Assembly: GCA_028023455.1 (NCBI GenBank)
Contig: JAQFVV010006429.1
Coordinates: 744,001 to 808,000, forward strand
DNA: 64,000 nucleotides
Reading direction: 5' to 3'
From: Epiperipatus broadwayi
Lineage: Eukaryota; Onychophora; Udeonychophora; Euonychophora; Peripatidae
Shown piece after piece: positions 42,863-56,529 of the stretch; the stretch's first letter is position 1; the number at the start of each line of letters is the position of its first letter. The position numbers were made by a program, and so were the translations under genes. The notes beneath the pieces were generated by a model. That model did no database searches and was not told the origin of the DNA. It was given only the letters and a program-made list of their open reading frames with translations.

Positions 42863-44417
42863 ATGGGGTAATTAATAACTTCTATAAACTATGGCCATTT
42901 CAATAATGGCACAGAGTTTTGTTTGACATTGATTAATGATTTGAGCCATAGTAATATTCAAGGCAACATTTACAAAGGGTTTGAATTTAAACATTTGTTT
43001 CATATAAAGTATTATATGTCTCATAAAATAGCAAATAATAGAGACTGAAGTAATAAATGATAAATGCAAGAATACAGATAAATGATCTAGAGTAAATTTA
43101 TTAAGTGATTATATATTGTACCGGTCAAAAGATTTTGGTTTCATATATTCTGGCTATGAGGGCACCACTAATCTGAAAATTGAAACTAGACATTTATTTT
43201 AAGGGTGAGCAGGATATATGAACATGAATGTGCCAGACTAAACCCAGGGAGAGCAAAAGCTCATGAATGTTGTTCAGACAATTGAGAAAACACTGAGACC
43301 AACATCATCCAAAATAATTACAAGAACTTTTAATTTATTAAACATAATAACAAAATAAACATAAAAACTTAATCTACATTTTCTTAGCAGATCTTAACAT
43401 TGGGTGTTTGTGAGCATTAATATGTTAAATACCCAGGCAGACAAGTTCATTTCACATCTATAGCATAATAAGGGCTTATATCATCCTGCTAGCAATTCAC
43501 ACAACCAATTTCCTTTTCCCTATAGAGATTTAGTAAGATGGATGCTTATGGCTGCTAAGATCAGTCTGAGTATTTATCAAGAGTTAATCATAGAACTCAT
43601 AAAATATTAAGCATATAAAATATCACTTGGTATAAACTCTCAAATAAGTAATATTTTAAGATGGAAAATCTTGTTACTAAGATTGTAATGTAAAAAACCA
43701 ATACATAATATTTAAATTCATAGATTTCACATCATAAATATAATTTCTTTTAAGATTAAGCTGAGATTTGCTAGAGACTTAATTAGAGATTTAGCCCTGA
43801 TTTTGATATGGAAAGATAAGTTACCTTGAGGTAATATTCATTTCAGCTGTTCACACAATTCCGTTTATAGAGTCCTATACAATGGCTGTCATTTACTACA
43901 GATTCAGAAGATTGGAGACACTATCGAGATCCACTCTGGACTTGACCTTTAGGTCATGATTGAAGTCACAATTTGGAGTTCCGGAGGTTCATCTTTGGAA
44001 AGGCTTAGCCCATCATGTTGTGAAGATTCTTCATGGTGTATATTATAGGCATGGCATCTGAATGGCTGCTACTAGGCAAAAAGTAGAATTATTGTCAGTC
44101 AATGGGAATTCAACTTGGTGATTCTCATAAAACAAATACCAAATAAAAATTAGAATCACTTTAACAATGCAGCAGTTCAATAACAGCTAAAATCTGGATG
44201 AATCCTCAATAACAAGAAGCTGAATAAGCTGAGAAATCAGAATAAAAAAGAACTGAATGATGTGAATAGTCTATCTGAATAATCTGATAATGAATAAAAA
44301 AAACCAGAGCTATTTATGTCCATTGTTATCTCCCACACAATCTTTCTTTTTGGTAAATCTCTATTTCTTACTCAATCTTAATTAGAAAAACAATGTCTTA
44401 CAGGGCTTTATCTTACA

Positions 44418-44640
<223 letters not shown>

Positions 44641-45019
44641 TTACATTCATATCGGCCTTTCAAACCAATTGTGCAAACGCTTTGCGAGTGTTAAATAATA
44701 AATGAATGCCTTCTGATCAATACAAGATATAGAATTTATGCAGGAATAAAAAGAATCCTCTTATTCCTACGACTCAAATATTTATATATGAACAAATCTG
44801 AAGTACTTGCACAGAAGGCGTGACGATAGAATGGTCACTTTTAAATTACTATATACAATGTCTGAATGAATGACGCGATGAAATTTTCTAGAATTTACTA
44901 AACGTCATTCCAACTGAAACTTAATCATATATATAAATAAGCATTTATTTTTATAGCATCTGCATATAATTGTAATAATGTAAATTACAATTATATGCAG
45001 ACGCTATAAAAATAAATGC

Positions 45020-45020
<1 letters not shown>
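44641..45020. mobile_element. 380-bp insertion within LTR ATT array
   Basis: This segment splits the ATT array of the left LTR and is absent from the right LTR. It ends in a 41-bp-arm hairpin (44936-44976 and 44984-45024, one mismatch) whose outer edge merges into the ATT array. Its family is unknown. Confidence 0.7.
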
Positions 45021-45058
<38 letters not shown>

Positions 45059-45061
45059 GTA

Positions 45062-45114
<53 letters not shown>

Positions 45115-45115
45115 T
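45021..45115. repeat. (ATT)n array, second part
   Basis: Continuation of the LTR ATT array after the 380-bp insertion, with one GTATTG interruption. Confidence 0.97.
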
Positions 45116-45497
45116 TAAAAAAAACATACCAAACTAAATCTAAGCTTTAAAAATAAATCAACATTATTTTTTTTTATCTTTTTAAATAAAATACTTTTAT
45201 AAGAAGACTAATTAAAGTTTGCTTGCTTTTAATTATTTTAAAAGAAAACAAGAGCATCATAAAAAAATTATTTTATACTAAAATCAACTGAGAATTAAAA
45301 ATATAAGATTTCAATATAAATAGGTATATGTGTTATTGCACATATAAAACTTGTTTTTTAATTTACATGATAGAACTTTTGAATCAGATGAAGTATCCAG
45401 TTCAATTGCCTCATCACGCCAACAAAAAAAAAATAAAATCATGTATTTACTGTTTTTTTCCTTAAACTTTAAACTCCAACATTTAAAACTTTTAAAT

Positions 45498-45509
45498 CCC
45501 CTCTCCCTG
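45498..45509 (-). other. Candidate polypurine tract, gypsy element 2
   Basis: The minus strand reads CAGGGAGAGGGG here, about 95 bases from the visible LTR edge. Either the LTR boundary lies closer to it or the tract has been separated. It is the only clear purine run in the region. Confidence 0.4.
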
Positions 45510-45529
45510 ACTGAACATTTGCACTGAGA

Positions 45530-46520
45530 TCAATTCCTTAAGTGTACCTTCTATCTTTTAGATGACTGGCCTAAAACTCTGTGCATTATAAGATCAATAA
45601 ACCCCATGCTCATCTTCCAATACAAAGGCATTCAGACCAATTTTCTTTTGTATAGTGAAGGGTCTTTCATATACTGGGAGAATTTTCTCATATTGATGCT
45701 GGGTTGAATTGCTGACATGAGGTTTTTGTACAAAAACCAAATCCCCTACCTTGAATATACATGGTCATGGATTTCCTCACTTTATGCATACTTCAGTCAT
45801 ATGTTTCAACTTTATTCGAGCCTTTCTTTTATCCATTTTTTATCATTTTTCTCCCAATCTACAGGCAAGGGATCCTTTATCAGCATTGAATAATTCTCTC
45901 CAAAATGTAATCTGATAGGTGAAAATCCTGTAGATTCATTCTGTGTCCTATTTATGTAGTTAGTGATGTTTACCTTCTGATTCACCCATCCATGGTAATT
46001 TTTGCTGACATAAAGTTGAAATAAATGGTTTAACTCCCTCATGATTTTCTCACAGGAATTCTATTGAGGATTACAAATAGATGTTAATACATGCTGAATG
46101 CCCTGTTGCTGAATCCACTTTTTTCAGTGGTGAGATTTAAAGGGTCTCTCATAATCTGTAAGTATTATCTGGAGCCTACGAATCTTAGGAAACTGATGCT
46201 CCTGTAAGATCCAAATAGTACTTTGAGTATCTACCTTTCTTAATGGATATGCAGTTACATACTTAGAAAATATGTTGTACATTATGATTAAATATTGGTA
46301 ATGATTATAGACAGGTAAAGGCCCATAAAAATCTATGGCAAACAATTCATTAGGGTTGTATGCTAAAATATGCTGTAAGATCCCAGTAAATCTCTTATTT
46401 ACATGTTTAGTTTGTGAACAAACATGCAATTTTCCCAAAACTGATACAATATTTGAATATAAACTTGGCCAGTAAAATACTTCCTGAGCACATGTTCTAC
46501 TTTACATGGTCCAAAGTGTC
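45530..46520 (-). pseudogene. Integrase remnant, gypsy element 2
   Basis: The minus strand shows the integrase catalytic domain in order. NELFAIDFYGPLPV holds the first Asp and YLIIMYNIFSKYV follows it. IILTDYERPF has the second Asp, and NSCEKIMRELNH has the Glu. All three DDE residues are therefore still readable. Two in-frame stops lie between the second Asp and the Glu (46.05-46.13 kb). The upstream H-H-C-C zinc region near 46.4-46.5 kb is incomplete. Downstream, GDLVFVQKP and the following stretch fit the C-terminal domain. Integrase joins the cDNA to host DNA in the nucleus; this copy cannot be translated whole. Confidence 0.85.
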
Positions 46521-47206
46521 TATAAAGGTAATGTATACACTCAATAAGTTTGTTCCTGAGTCTTTGGGGTATAAGAATTCTTCATGAGTTTCTTCCATGG
46601 CAACTCTGTATTGCAATACACCATCTTTTATTCTATAGGCTTCATATTTTCCCAACATTGCTGTGTCACTGGTATCTGAAGTTCTTATCCCTTTCTTATA
46701 TGTCTTGATTTGTACATACTTTGGGATGGTCTCCTGTATTTCAGGTAGCTTTAGTAATTGTTGCTCTATGGACTCATCTATGATCAATGTGAATGCTGCA
46801 ATACTCAGATTGTTGGGATCAAGATGCTGTGAGGTCAGATCTATGAGATGGCAACTCAAAAAATATCCACCACAATATTTTCCTTTCCTTTACAATATAA
46901 AACGTTATACTGGAATTTCTGTAGCATAAGACTCCATCGTATCAATTGATCATTTCGATAAATAACTGCTATTAAGAAATCCAAGCTCTTATAATCTGTA
47001 ATTACAATAATCTTTGACCCAACCAAGCATTGTTTGAATTTACTGAAAGCCCTAACAATGTCCAGAGCTTCCTTTTCTGTCATCATGTAATTATTTTCCA
47101 TCCCTTCTAGCTTGCAGCTACAAAAATACAACACTGTGATGTTGTTAGTTGTCAATTTGAAATAACATAATCCCAAGCCCTTGCCCACAGCTGTTGGTCT
47201 AAACAT
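46521..47206 (-). pseudogene. RNase H and linker remnant, gypsy element 2
   Basis: The frame from 47206 reads through MENNYMMTEKEALDIVRAF, IIVITDYKSLDFLI and LQKFQYNVLYCKGKENIVVD. These are the Y-x-x-x-E-x-E-x-L-A, T-D-x-K-x-L and Y-x-K-G-x-x-N-x-x-A-D blocks of gypsy RNase H, with the Glu and Asp residues present. A linker of about 100 residues follows (46497-46859), leading to integrase. A stop falls where the two frames meet. Confidence 0.85.
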
Positions 47207-47223
47207 AAAAAGTTTGTGAAAAG

Positions 47224-48264
47224 TCAGGGTGCTAGAACCACCTGTTCCAATAACTTCTTTTTAATGTGTTGAAATTTCTGCTTCTGTTTGTACTCCCATA
47301 CCCATTTACAGTCTTTTGTTAATAACTGAATAAAATTTGCAGCATCTAATGCAAAAGTTTCATAGAATCTATGATAAAAATTACATAATCCCAGAAAAGG
47401 CCACACCTGATATCTATTAATGGGTGTAGGAAAGTGTTGTATCACTGGTAGTGTCTCTGGATGAGGTTTAATATCCTCTTTCCCATTTAAGAAGCCTAAA
47501 AATGCAACCTCCTCCTAGACCAGGCAACTTTTTTGTAAATTGATGGTAATGTTTTTCTGGTAAAACTCCATTAAGAACATTTTCAAGTGTTCCATATGTT
47601 TTTCATGGATTTTTAGATGTGTTGACTATGACATCCATATACATCACAATCAGGCTCTTGATTTTGTCTGGTAACACTTGATCCAAACACTTTAGAAGTC
47701 CTGAACCACTATTGAGTAATCCAAAAGGCATACACTTAAATGCATATGTATGCTCTTCATAGCAGAAAGTGGTATACTTGCAGTAAGATGGATGTAGAGG
47801 GATCTACCAATAACTGGATGTCAAGACCAATGTAGAGAAAATGGCTTTGCCTTGGAATTTTGAAAGAAGTTCCGTTATTGTAGGTTGAACATTTCTTTCT
47901 GGAATGGTAATGGCATTCAACTGCCAAGCAGCCAACCATATCCTGACAGATCCATCTTTCATCTTAATACTTCTAATGGGTTAATATAGGAGGATGTGTG
48001 CTTTCTAATAACTCCCCATTTAACAATTTGCTATATTTGAAGATCTACTTCAGCCTTATATTGAAATGGAATGAGATATGAATGACTGTGGAAATGGCTT
48101 TCATCCTTAACTTGAACGTGATGCACATACCCCTCAATGATCTTAGGCCTATTTGAAAAAACTGAATAAAACTCCCTCAACAGTTCCATTAGGTAGTGTT
48201 GTTCTTTCATTCCTTTTAAAATTGATTGTAACACTTTATTTTGCATTTCCACAATATCCCTCAC
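47224..48264 (-). pseudogene. Reverse transcriptase remnant, gypsy element 2
   Basis: The N-terminal part (48031-48264) reads LLREFYSVFSNRPKI and YLIPFQYKAEVD, the usual entry to gypsy RT. The palm follows across several frames, including FKCMPFGLLNSGS (the F-G-L-x-N-A-x block). The catalytic box at 47630-47641 encodes Y-M-D-V, not Y-M/I-D-D, so the second metal-binding Asp is lost. The C-terminal part (47224-47445) reads VWPFLGLCNFYHRF, the F-L-G-L-x-x-Y-Y-R-x-F block. Several frameshifts separate the parts. Confidence 0.87.
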
Positions 48265-48379
48265 TTTCTGACAGCACTATACCTGAAGTGGCTTATAATT
48301 CTTTAGCTCTTCAAATGACGTCAAAACTTCTTGGCAAAGAAATGAACATTTGTCATAATCCAACACACATCTATGCCTG

Positions 48380-48690
48380 TATAAAAATCAGTCCCAATTA
48401 TAAGATCTTATATGAGATCAGGCATTATCAAAAAGACATGATGAACTCTACATTACCCAGATGCAACTGTAACCACATCTGCTTGGTTTCAATATTTAAC
48501 TTTTTGCCATTGGCCAGTGTCACCTGCATTCTCATTATTGGCAGTGTATACAAACATGGCTGGTCTCTTTATTTTCACATAAAACTTGCTACAAAGCAAT
48601 GACATCCGACTTCCTGAATCAATCAATGCTTCAGTAATGATATCTCCAGTCTTTATACTGATAATTGGGCAAGTCTGTATAGCTCCATTC
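48380..48690 (-). pseudogene. Aspartic protease remnant, gypsy element 2
   Basis: The minus strand encodes IITEALIDSGSRMSLL with the D-S-G active site at 48612-48620. Downstream is DLIIGTDFYTGID, the conserved I-I/L-G-x-D-F block of retroviral-type proteases. Stops interrupt the frame. The enzyme would process the Gag-Pol polyprotein. Confidence 0.8.
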
Positions 48691-48744
48691 CATGCTGGTT
48701 CTTTTTAATTCACCACAACATTAGCTACAGTCCTACAGCTTTCT

Positions 48745-49380
48745 TTACTTTTTTGTATTGGAGCTGATAATTGACCCTTTTGACCTTTTTCTATCGAAAT
48801 TACTGATCACCCTGCATTGTTCTTTTCTCCACCACTTCTTGGGCTGATTATGTTCTATTTCATTTAACAGTTTGATCATTTCTTCAAAGTGAATGTTGCT
48901 ACTACACAATATGTTCTGCTGTATATCCCTTGGCATATTGCCCAATACTATTCAGCATATCAGACTCTCAGACGAAGAGAAAGCTATCAATGATTTCAGC
49001 CTTGCTACTTGTCTGCAGAAAAACTGGGTTAAATTTCTTGATTACCCCTAGTATATCTTTCTTGTGATATATTGTTGAATATATGATACTGCTTTTCTTC
49101 ACTCCAAAAATTGTGCACTAATTTACATCTGTAATCCCAAAAAGTCTTTGGATTGATCTTTAAAATATGCCACCAATCCTCAGCCATTTCTTGTAAATAG
49201 TGGCATGCAATTGCTACTAGTTCAGTTACCTGCCAATTATGAAATAGAAACATCTCTTGCAGGCTCTCCAAATGCTCTAATGGGCTTTCCCAAATTTCAG
49301 CCATAAAAGATTTATTTGCCAATCTATTTCAGCCATGATGCTAGCTCATCTATCTTCAGCCTCTTCTCTAACTTTATTTA
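48745..49380 (-). pseudogene. Gag remnant, gypsy element 2
   Basis: The frame 49029-49322 contains ESLQEMFLFHNWQ, VAIACHYLQEMAEDWW and FWDYRCKLVHNF, the pattern of the retrotransposon gag capsid domain (A-x-x-x-L-x-G-x-A-x-x-W-W). A second frame (48745-48945) follows toward protease. I see no intact C-C-H-C zinc knuckle. The start region is broken by stops. Confidence 0.75.
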
Positions 49381-49494
49381 AATTCCAAACAAATCTTCTG
49401 TCTATTTATGAAATTTATTTATTTTTTAATCTTCAACTGCTATATATATAATTACAACCATTAAATTAAATGTCTGTATTTTTAAATTATATAA

Positions 49495-49711
49495 TAATAA
49501 TTCAAACAAATATATTTAACACAGTATTCAAAATTAAATAATGTATTCTTTACCAGAAGTACTTTCAATTGTTTCACTGACAATCTTTATCAACTGTTAA
49601 TTTTGAATACTGTGTTAAATATATTTGTTTGAATTATTAATATATATATATATATATATATATATTAATAATTCAAACAAATATATTTAAATATATTTGT
49701 TTGAATTATTA
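49495..49711. repeat. Four-copy alternating foldback in the gypsy 2 leader
   Basis: The motif containing attcaaacaaatatattta occurs four times in alternating orientation: 49495-49537 (+), 49597-49639 (-), 49666-49691 (+) and about 49686-49711 (-). A TA tract forms the loop between copies 2 and 3. Copies 1 and 2 share 43-bp perfect arms around a 59-base centre. This pattern fits repeated snap-back copying better than transposition. Confidence 0.93.
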
Positions 49712-50162
49712 ATATATATATATATATGTTTTAAAGCACAAAAGTTAAACTCTTACTTTTTTTTTTTTTTTTTACGAATGTAACAGCTAATTTTTAACTT
49801 AAAAAAAATAGTCTCTTTTATACTTTAATAATTATTTCTAAAATGTGAACCCAAACCCTTTGCTTTTTTTTATTTATTATTTTATGAACATAGAACTAAT
49901 AACTTATTTTTTTTAAAAAAAAAGAAACAAAATAAATATATAACTTCTTAATATGTATTTGTCTGACCTGTCCATTCAGTAATAACTCTAAAGAATGCTG
50001 TTTAACTACATATTAATTATTCATATTGAAAAAATGAACCCCCTATTCCAAACTGCTTCCTACAATTTAGCACAAACTGATCACAACTTACTGAATCTTA
50101 TCTCCAACACCTGAAATATTCCTCAATTGTCCAAACAAACAAAATCCCAGGTGGGATTTTAA

Positions 50163-50187
50163 ATTGAAGCCCCATGTTGGTTGCGCT
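50163..50187 (-). other. Candidate primer-binding site (lysine tRNA type), gypsy element 2
   Basis: On the minus strand the bases just inside the 5' LTR read TAGCGC, then CCAACATGGGGCTTC after two extra bases. This closely resembles the lysine-tRNA primer site TGGCGCCCAACGTGGGGC used by many retroelements (family knowledge). It lies about 16 bases from the visible LTR edge, more than usual. Confidence 0.7.
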
Positions 50188-50203
50188 AAAATTAATGTAG
50201 TTA

Positions 50204-52306
<2,103 letters not shown>

Positions 52307-52338
<32 letters not shown>
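52307..52338. repeat. (TA)n at insertion site
   Basis: TA tract directly after the right LTR. It pairs with the atatat at 43111-43116 on the other side, consistent with insertion into a TA repeat. Confidence 0.95.
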
Positions 52339-52341
<3 letters not shown>

Positions 52342-53815
52342 TAAAACAACATAAGCTTTGGGATGTCTATAGAATCAAGATTACACATCTGATAATAATT
52401 TAAATTGAAATTATGCACTTCTGAATTAAATAAATAGGTCATTCAAGACCATACACAATTAGATACATATTTGTTTTAACATAAAAAATAATGAGTGCAA
52501 TTGCAATATAATTTTAACATATATAAATAAGATTATAGGTGCGACTAAACATATGGTAGTTAGTGCAATTAATATATAAATATAAAGCGAATTGGTTTGG
52601 TTAATATGCCAAGGTCATGGAAGAACTTAATTAAATCATTGAAATACCCTTGTCCAAAAGTTTACAAATGTACAATAATTGGTTTATTATACTAGAATAT
52701 ATAAGTAAGATTTTATAAGGCATGATTCTAATCGTGTATGTGGATACATGTTACTAAATCATGAAGACTGACTGGATAAGTGGAAGTATAAGACTGACTG
52801 ACTGGATGAGTGGAAGTAAAATGCTTGAGTCTAACATAAGCCACAGTTATATAATTTAACCTGAGATTTAATATAATGGGTGGCAAATGGCATGCTATTA
52901 CAGTTTACAGAGAGCATTGCAGATCTATAAAGAAATGGATAATAATGAAGGCAGTATTCATTATAATACTTTCCCATTGCTTGTAAGAATGAAATCATTT
53001 AAAATACTTTGAGTGGCTTTGTCATGTTTGCATTAAAGAAAAGATATGCTGTCCTGACAACTAAAACATATCTGTGGAGAATAATGCCACCAGATAGCAT
53101 GTTGGGATAGTTCATCTGTTAGTTTCCGTACACTGATTTAGGAGTGTGTGAAGTTGAATCCCTAGTAGAAAAAGCATTTATTTTGTGAGGGATAATGAGG
53201 AATAGGTTTGGTCTATTCCCAAGATCCTGAAGTATATGACAAAGCAAGAATATTAATAAATATATGATGGCACCTAATACCTAAGCATAGATAAGTCAGT
53301 CACTAATGAACATTAATAAATAAATTAATACCTGATTTAAACAATCTGCTCTTCAGCATAATGGAATGATCAACATACCCCCTCCAAGCAATTAACTAAT
53401 AATGATCAAAATTATATGGGAAAGATTCTAAAACTAAAATAAACTAAATGGCTTTCTCCCACACACCCCAAAGTATCTTATTACATGTTATAACTTATAA
53501 TATTATTTCAATTAAATATTAAACTCACTTCTGGGGAGATCTAATTACCGGACAGGTAAAACAAGATGAGGGTTAAGAGTAAAATTTTTAGAAACAAACA
53601 ATTTTTATAAAGCTAAGTGAGCTGAACAATTAATTTTTAAAGAAATTTATGTTTCCCTTATGTAATAGGAGAGTTTGATACAAACTTGGCAAATTAACAT
53701 AATTAAAGAAACAAAATTAAATCTAAACTGCCATACCAAATTTAAGAAGGAATTATATAGCATTATAGAGAGTTATAAGACATTTGGCATATATATATAT
53801 ATTTAATTCTCAAAA

Positions 53816-53855
<40 letters not shown>

Positions 53856-54195
53856 CAGTTTTGAGAATTAAATAACAGGTTTTAAAGGCTTGTAATGTAA
53901 TTAGAAATAGAAGCAAACTAATTAATTAAAATTCATCAGCTAGTGACAATTTAGGTATTTTACCTTGGGATTGAAGGTGTGTAAATAGACTTGGGTTATT
54001 AACATGCATTGGTAAAGCTGCAGAGATTCATTCAGTCAGGCATTTCTTGGAGAAATTCACATTTTCAAAGTAGATGTTTCAGACTCTGGCATTACAGGTG
54101 AGATAAAGTACACAGAAGTCTGAGTGGAAGCAAACAATCTTCTTCTTACCCTGACATGACTTAAATTACAATGTAACTGATGTGAAGTATCTTTG
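52339..54195 (+). other. Possible family B repeat copy
   Basis: Local phrases match the family B blocks: ttaatatgccaagg near 52603, acttgggtta near 53988, and a ccctgacatgactt stretch near 54151 against ctgtcatgtcaaga at about 14029. A short duplication (gactgactggat, 52762-52823) is present. No coding sequence was recognised. Similarity is weak and judged by eye. Confidence 0.3.
53801..53873. repeat. TA-loop foldback, 19-bp perfect arms
   Basis: The arm atttaattctcaaaactgt (53801-53819) and its exact inverse (53855-53873) enclose a TA tract. Confidence 0.95.
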
Positions 54196-54380
54196 ATCTC
54201 CAAATAGAACAAGATTCTAATTCATTTGATAGCCAAAAATTTAGCTATTTATATACAAGGCAAATATTTAAAGAATGTTGCCTTGAAGCAAGATATTTTT
54301 TTTATTTTCACATACATCTAGTGACAGATGTAATCTTTTGTTTCCATACATTTTGTTCAGATTTGAATATGATAAAATTT

Positions 54381-55164
54381 CTGCTGGCCATTGTTTCAAA
54401 CTCTTGATATCAATTTATTCTATACAAAATTAGTAATAAAATTAGAAAATATTATACATTTTTACCAAATATTGTAAATTAAATCATAAATTAATCAGCC
54501 TTATGTACAAGTGGCTATTAAAATTATTACAATACAAAATATTAGATGGTGAAATATTGGATAAATATTATGCTTAAATTATTAGTAATTGCTATAAAAT
54601 ATTGCAAAATATAATTTAGACAAATTATAAATTAGACATATATTATAAATAGATGTCTTATATACATTGTTAATGAATTTATCAAAATATATGAAATATT
54701 ATAAAATTACCAAGGTATTACAAATTATACAAATATTGATTTTCATACAAGTCTGTAAGCTGAATGGATAGACAAAACTAAATGTTCATAATAATTTATC
54801 AAAATAAGCATTTATTCGATTTATCACTTGTTTAACTTTTAGTAGAGATCCATTTAGAATCGTGTACCCATACATCTCAGTATATGGCTATGAAAAGATT
54901 GACTGATTAGTCAAGTGAACTGTAATGAAAGAATCTCTGATACTTATAACATTCCATACATTTTTGGAATGGTACAATGGTCCACAAACTTCAATGCTGA
55001 TGATTACATTATTTTCCCTTAATGTCGGTTTATTTTATACAAAACTATTAGTAAGTTGCTATAAAACATTAGAAAATATTATAATTTAGACAAATCACAA
55101 ATTAAATACATTATAAATTGATTTATATAAATTATTAATAAAGTTATCAATATATATATATATA
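54381..55164. repeat. Tandemly repeated AT-rich unit, about 630 bp, left part
   Basis: The sequence from 54381 is repeated in order from about 55010: ttctatacaaaattagtaa, then a ttagacaaatta stretch, then the ttatcaa-atatat stretch. The second unit is interrupted at about 55164 by the PLE palindrome and resumes at 57906 with ttataaaattccc-acagtatta. The match between 54693-54875 and 57908-58085 is clear. Confidence 0.75.
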
Positions 55165-56520
55165 TGTTAAAACGAAGATTTGCACGGGTTAAATATATAA
55201 AATACATATTTTGCGGGTTCATCCGTGTTAAAAACTTTTAATATCAATATACTGACGTTTCGACTTGGTCACACAAGCCATCCACAGAGTTATAAAAAGG
55301 TAGAAAGACGGTTGTAGAGGCGCTACAATCACTGGTTTGAATAAAACATTAAAAAATCCCACCAATAGCAAAAATGTTAAATTTAAGAATGTTTTTTAAA
55401 GAAATCTTTCCAAATAGGAGGAAGTTTGCACGTATCATCTCGCTTATTGATACAATCTGGCCTTTTAAGTATCTCAATGGCTTCTCTGATTTTGCATTGG
55501 TAGAGATTATAATATGATCCTGGTACTAGAAAAATCTATTTTATGACCTGAATCTATAGTATGGAGTGAGAGTGCTGATGATGATGAGTGTTGTTTAACT
55601 GCATTAGCATGCTCATCTCTCCTAACACTGATGCGACGATTATTCATACCTATGTAAGAAGCTTTACAATTTTTACATGAGATTTGATAGACACCATGAG
55701 ATTCAAGAGGGATTGAATCCTTAGGCTTGGTTATTATATTGCTGATCTTTTGATGAGCAGAAAATGCTGTATCTATATTATAGCGTTTTTATATACGTTC
55801 CAGATACCTGTAGTTCCTTTTACATATGGAACACAAATAGTGACTTATCATCTTTTGTGTTCTATTTTGTCTATTTTGGGCTTGAAATAAGGCTTTTTTT
55901 ATAAATTTGTAATTATAACTATTTGCTAATTAAAACACTATTAATATGATTTATTTCTTCTTTCAGATGGTGTCATCTGAAAGGTTAATTGCTCTATTTA
56001 AAGAGTTTTGGCTACAGAAACTGAGTTGGGTGATGATGAGAATGGAAATGTAAATATCTGTCTGTGTGGTATCCTTTCTGAAAAAAAGATAAACTATTTG
56101 GTGTTCTGGGTGACTAGAACATCAAGAAAAGGGAGTTTTCCATCAGACTCTGCTCCCACTGCAAAATTAAAGAGGATGCATATTATTTAAATGTAAGAAA
56201 AAATCATCTCAATGTATTTTTCCATGTTGCCATATGACAAAAGTGTCATCTATGTATCTGAGCCAAATGAGAGGTTTTAAAGATGATGATTCTAACGAGT
56301 TTTCAAGAATAATGTATTACTCCTGAGATAGGTGGCCCATAGAGCAATGCTGTAATGCTGTCCATTGTAACAAAATATGTATTTAAGAGACAATGTTTAA
56401 TCAAAGCAATAATATGGTCTGGTAAATTGCAACATTGTGAGATTATATTTAAAGCTTCATCAATTGGAATGTTTGTAAACAAAGACACGACATCAAAACT
56501 GACCAGAATGTCACTAGCAT
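55165..56520 (-). pseudogene. PLE copy, left arm (RT and GIY-YIG remnants)
   Basis: On the minus strand it starts within the RT: F-D-V-V then SLFTNIPIDEALNI, the typical opening of the PLE RT core. It continues with a deleted version of the G-T-P-M-G-S-P block (only GPPISGV remains). The catalytic R-Y-I-D-D is intact at 56245-56259. The C-terminal endonuclease region follows near 55.4-55.7 kb, ending LPPIWKDFFKK-like. Single-base indels break the frame. The upstream first third of the element is missing. Confidence 0.88.
55262..55300 (-). ncRNA. Possible degraded hammerhead-like motif, left PLE end
   Basis: On the minus strand the sequence reads ggatgg, stem cttg, loop tgtgac, stem caag, then tcgaaacgtc. 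It is the mirror copy of the motif at 57808-57846. Hammerhead ribozymes with a CUGAUGA-stem-GAAA core are reported from PLE ends. Here the CUGAUGA box is altered and no full three-helix fold is evident. Confidence 0.3.
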
Positions 56521-56529
56521 TACTTTAAA

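Noticed and set aside
46663-46929. Plus-strand open frames across gypsy element 2 (also 48153-48602)
   Set aside because: They are antisense to RNase H/linker and RT/protease remnants that have recognisable motifs on the minus strand.
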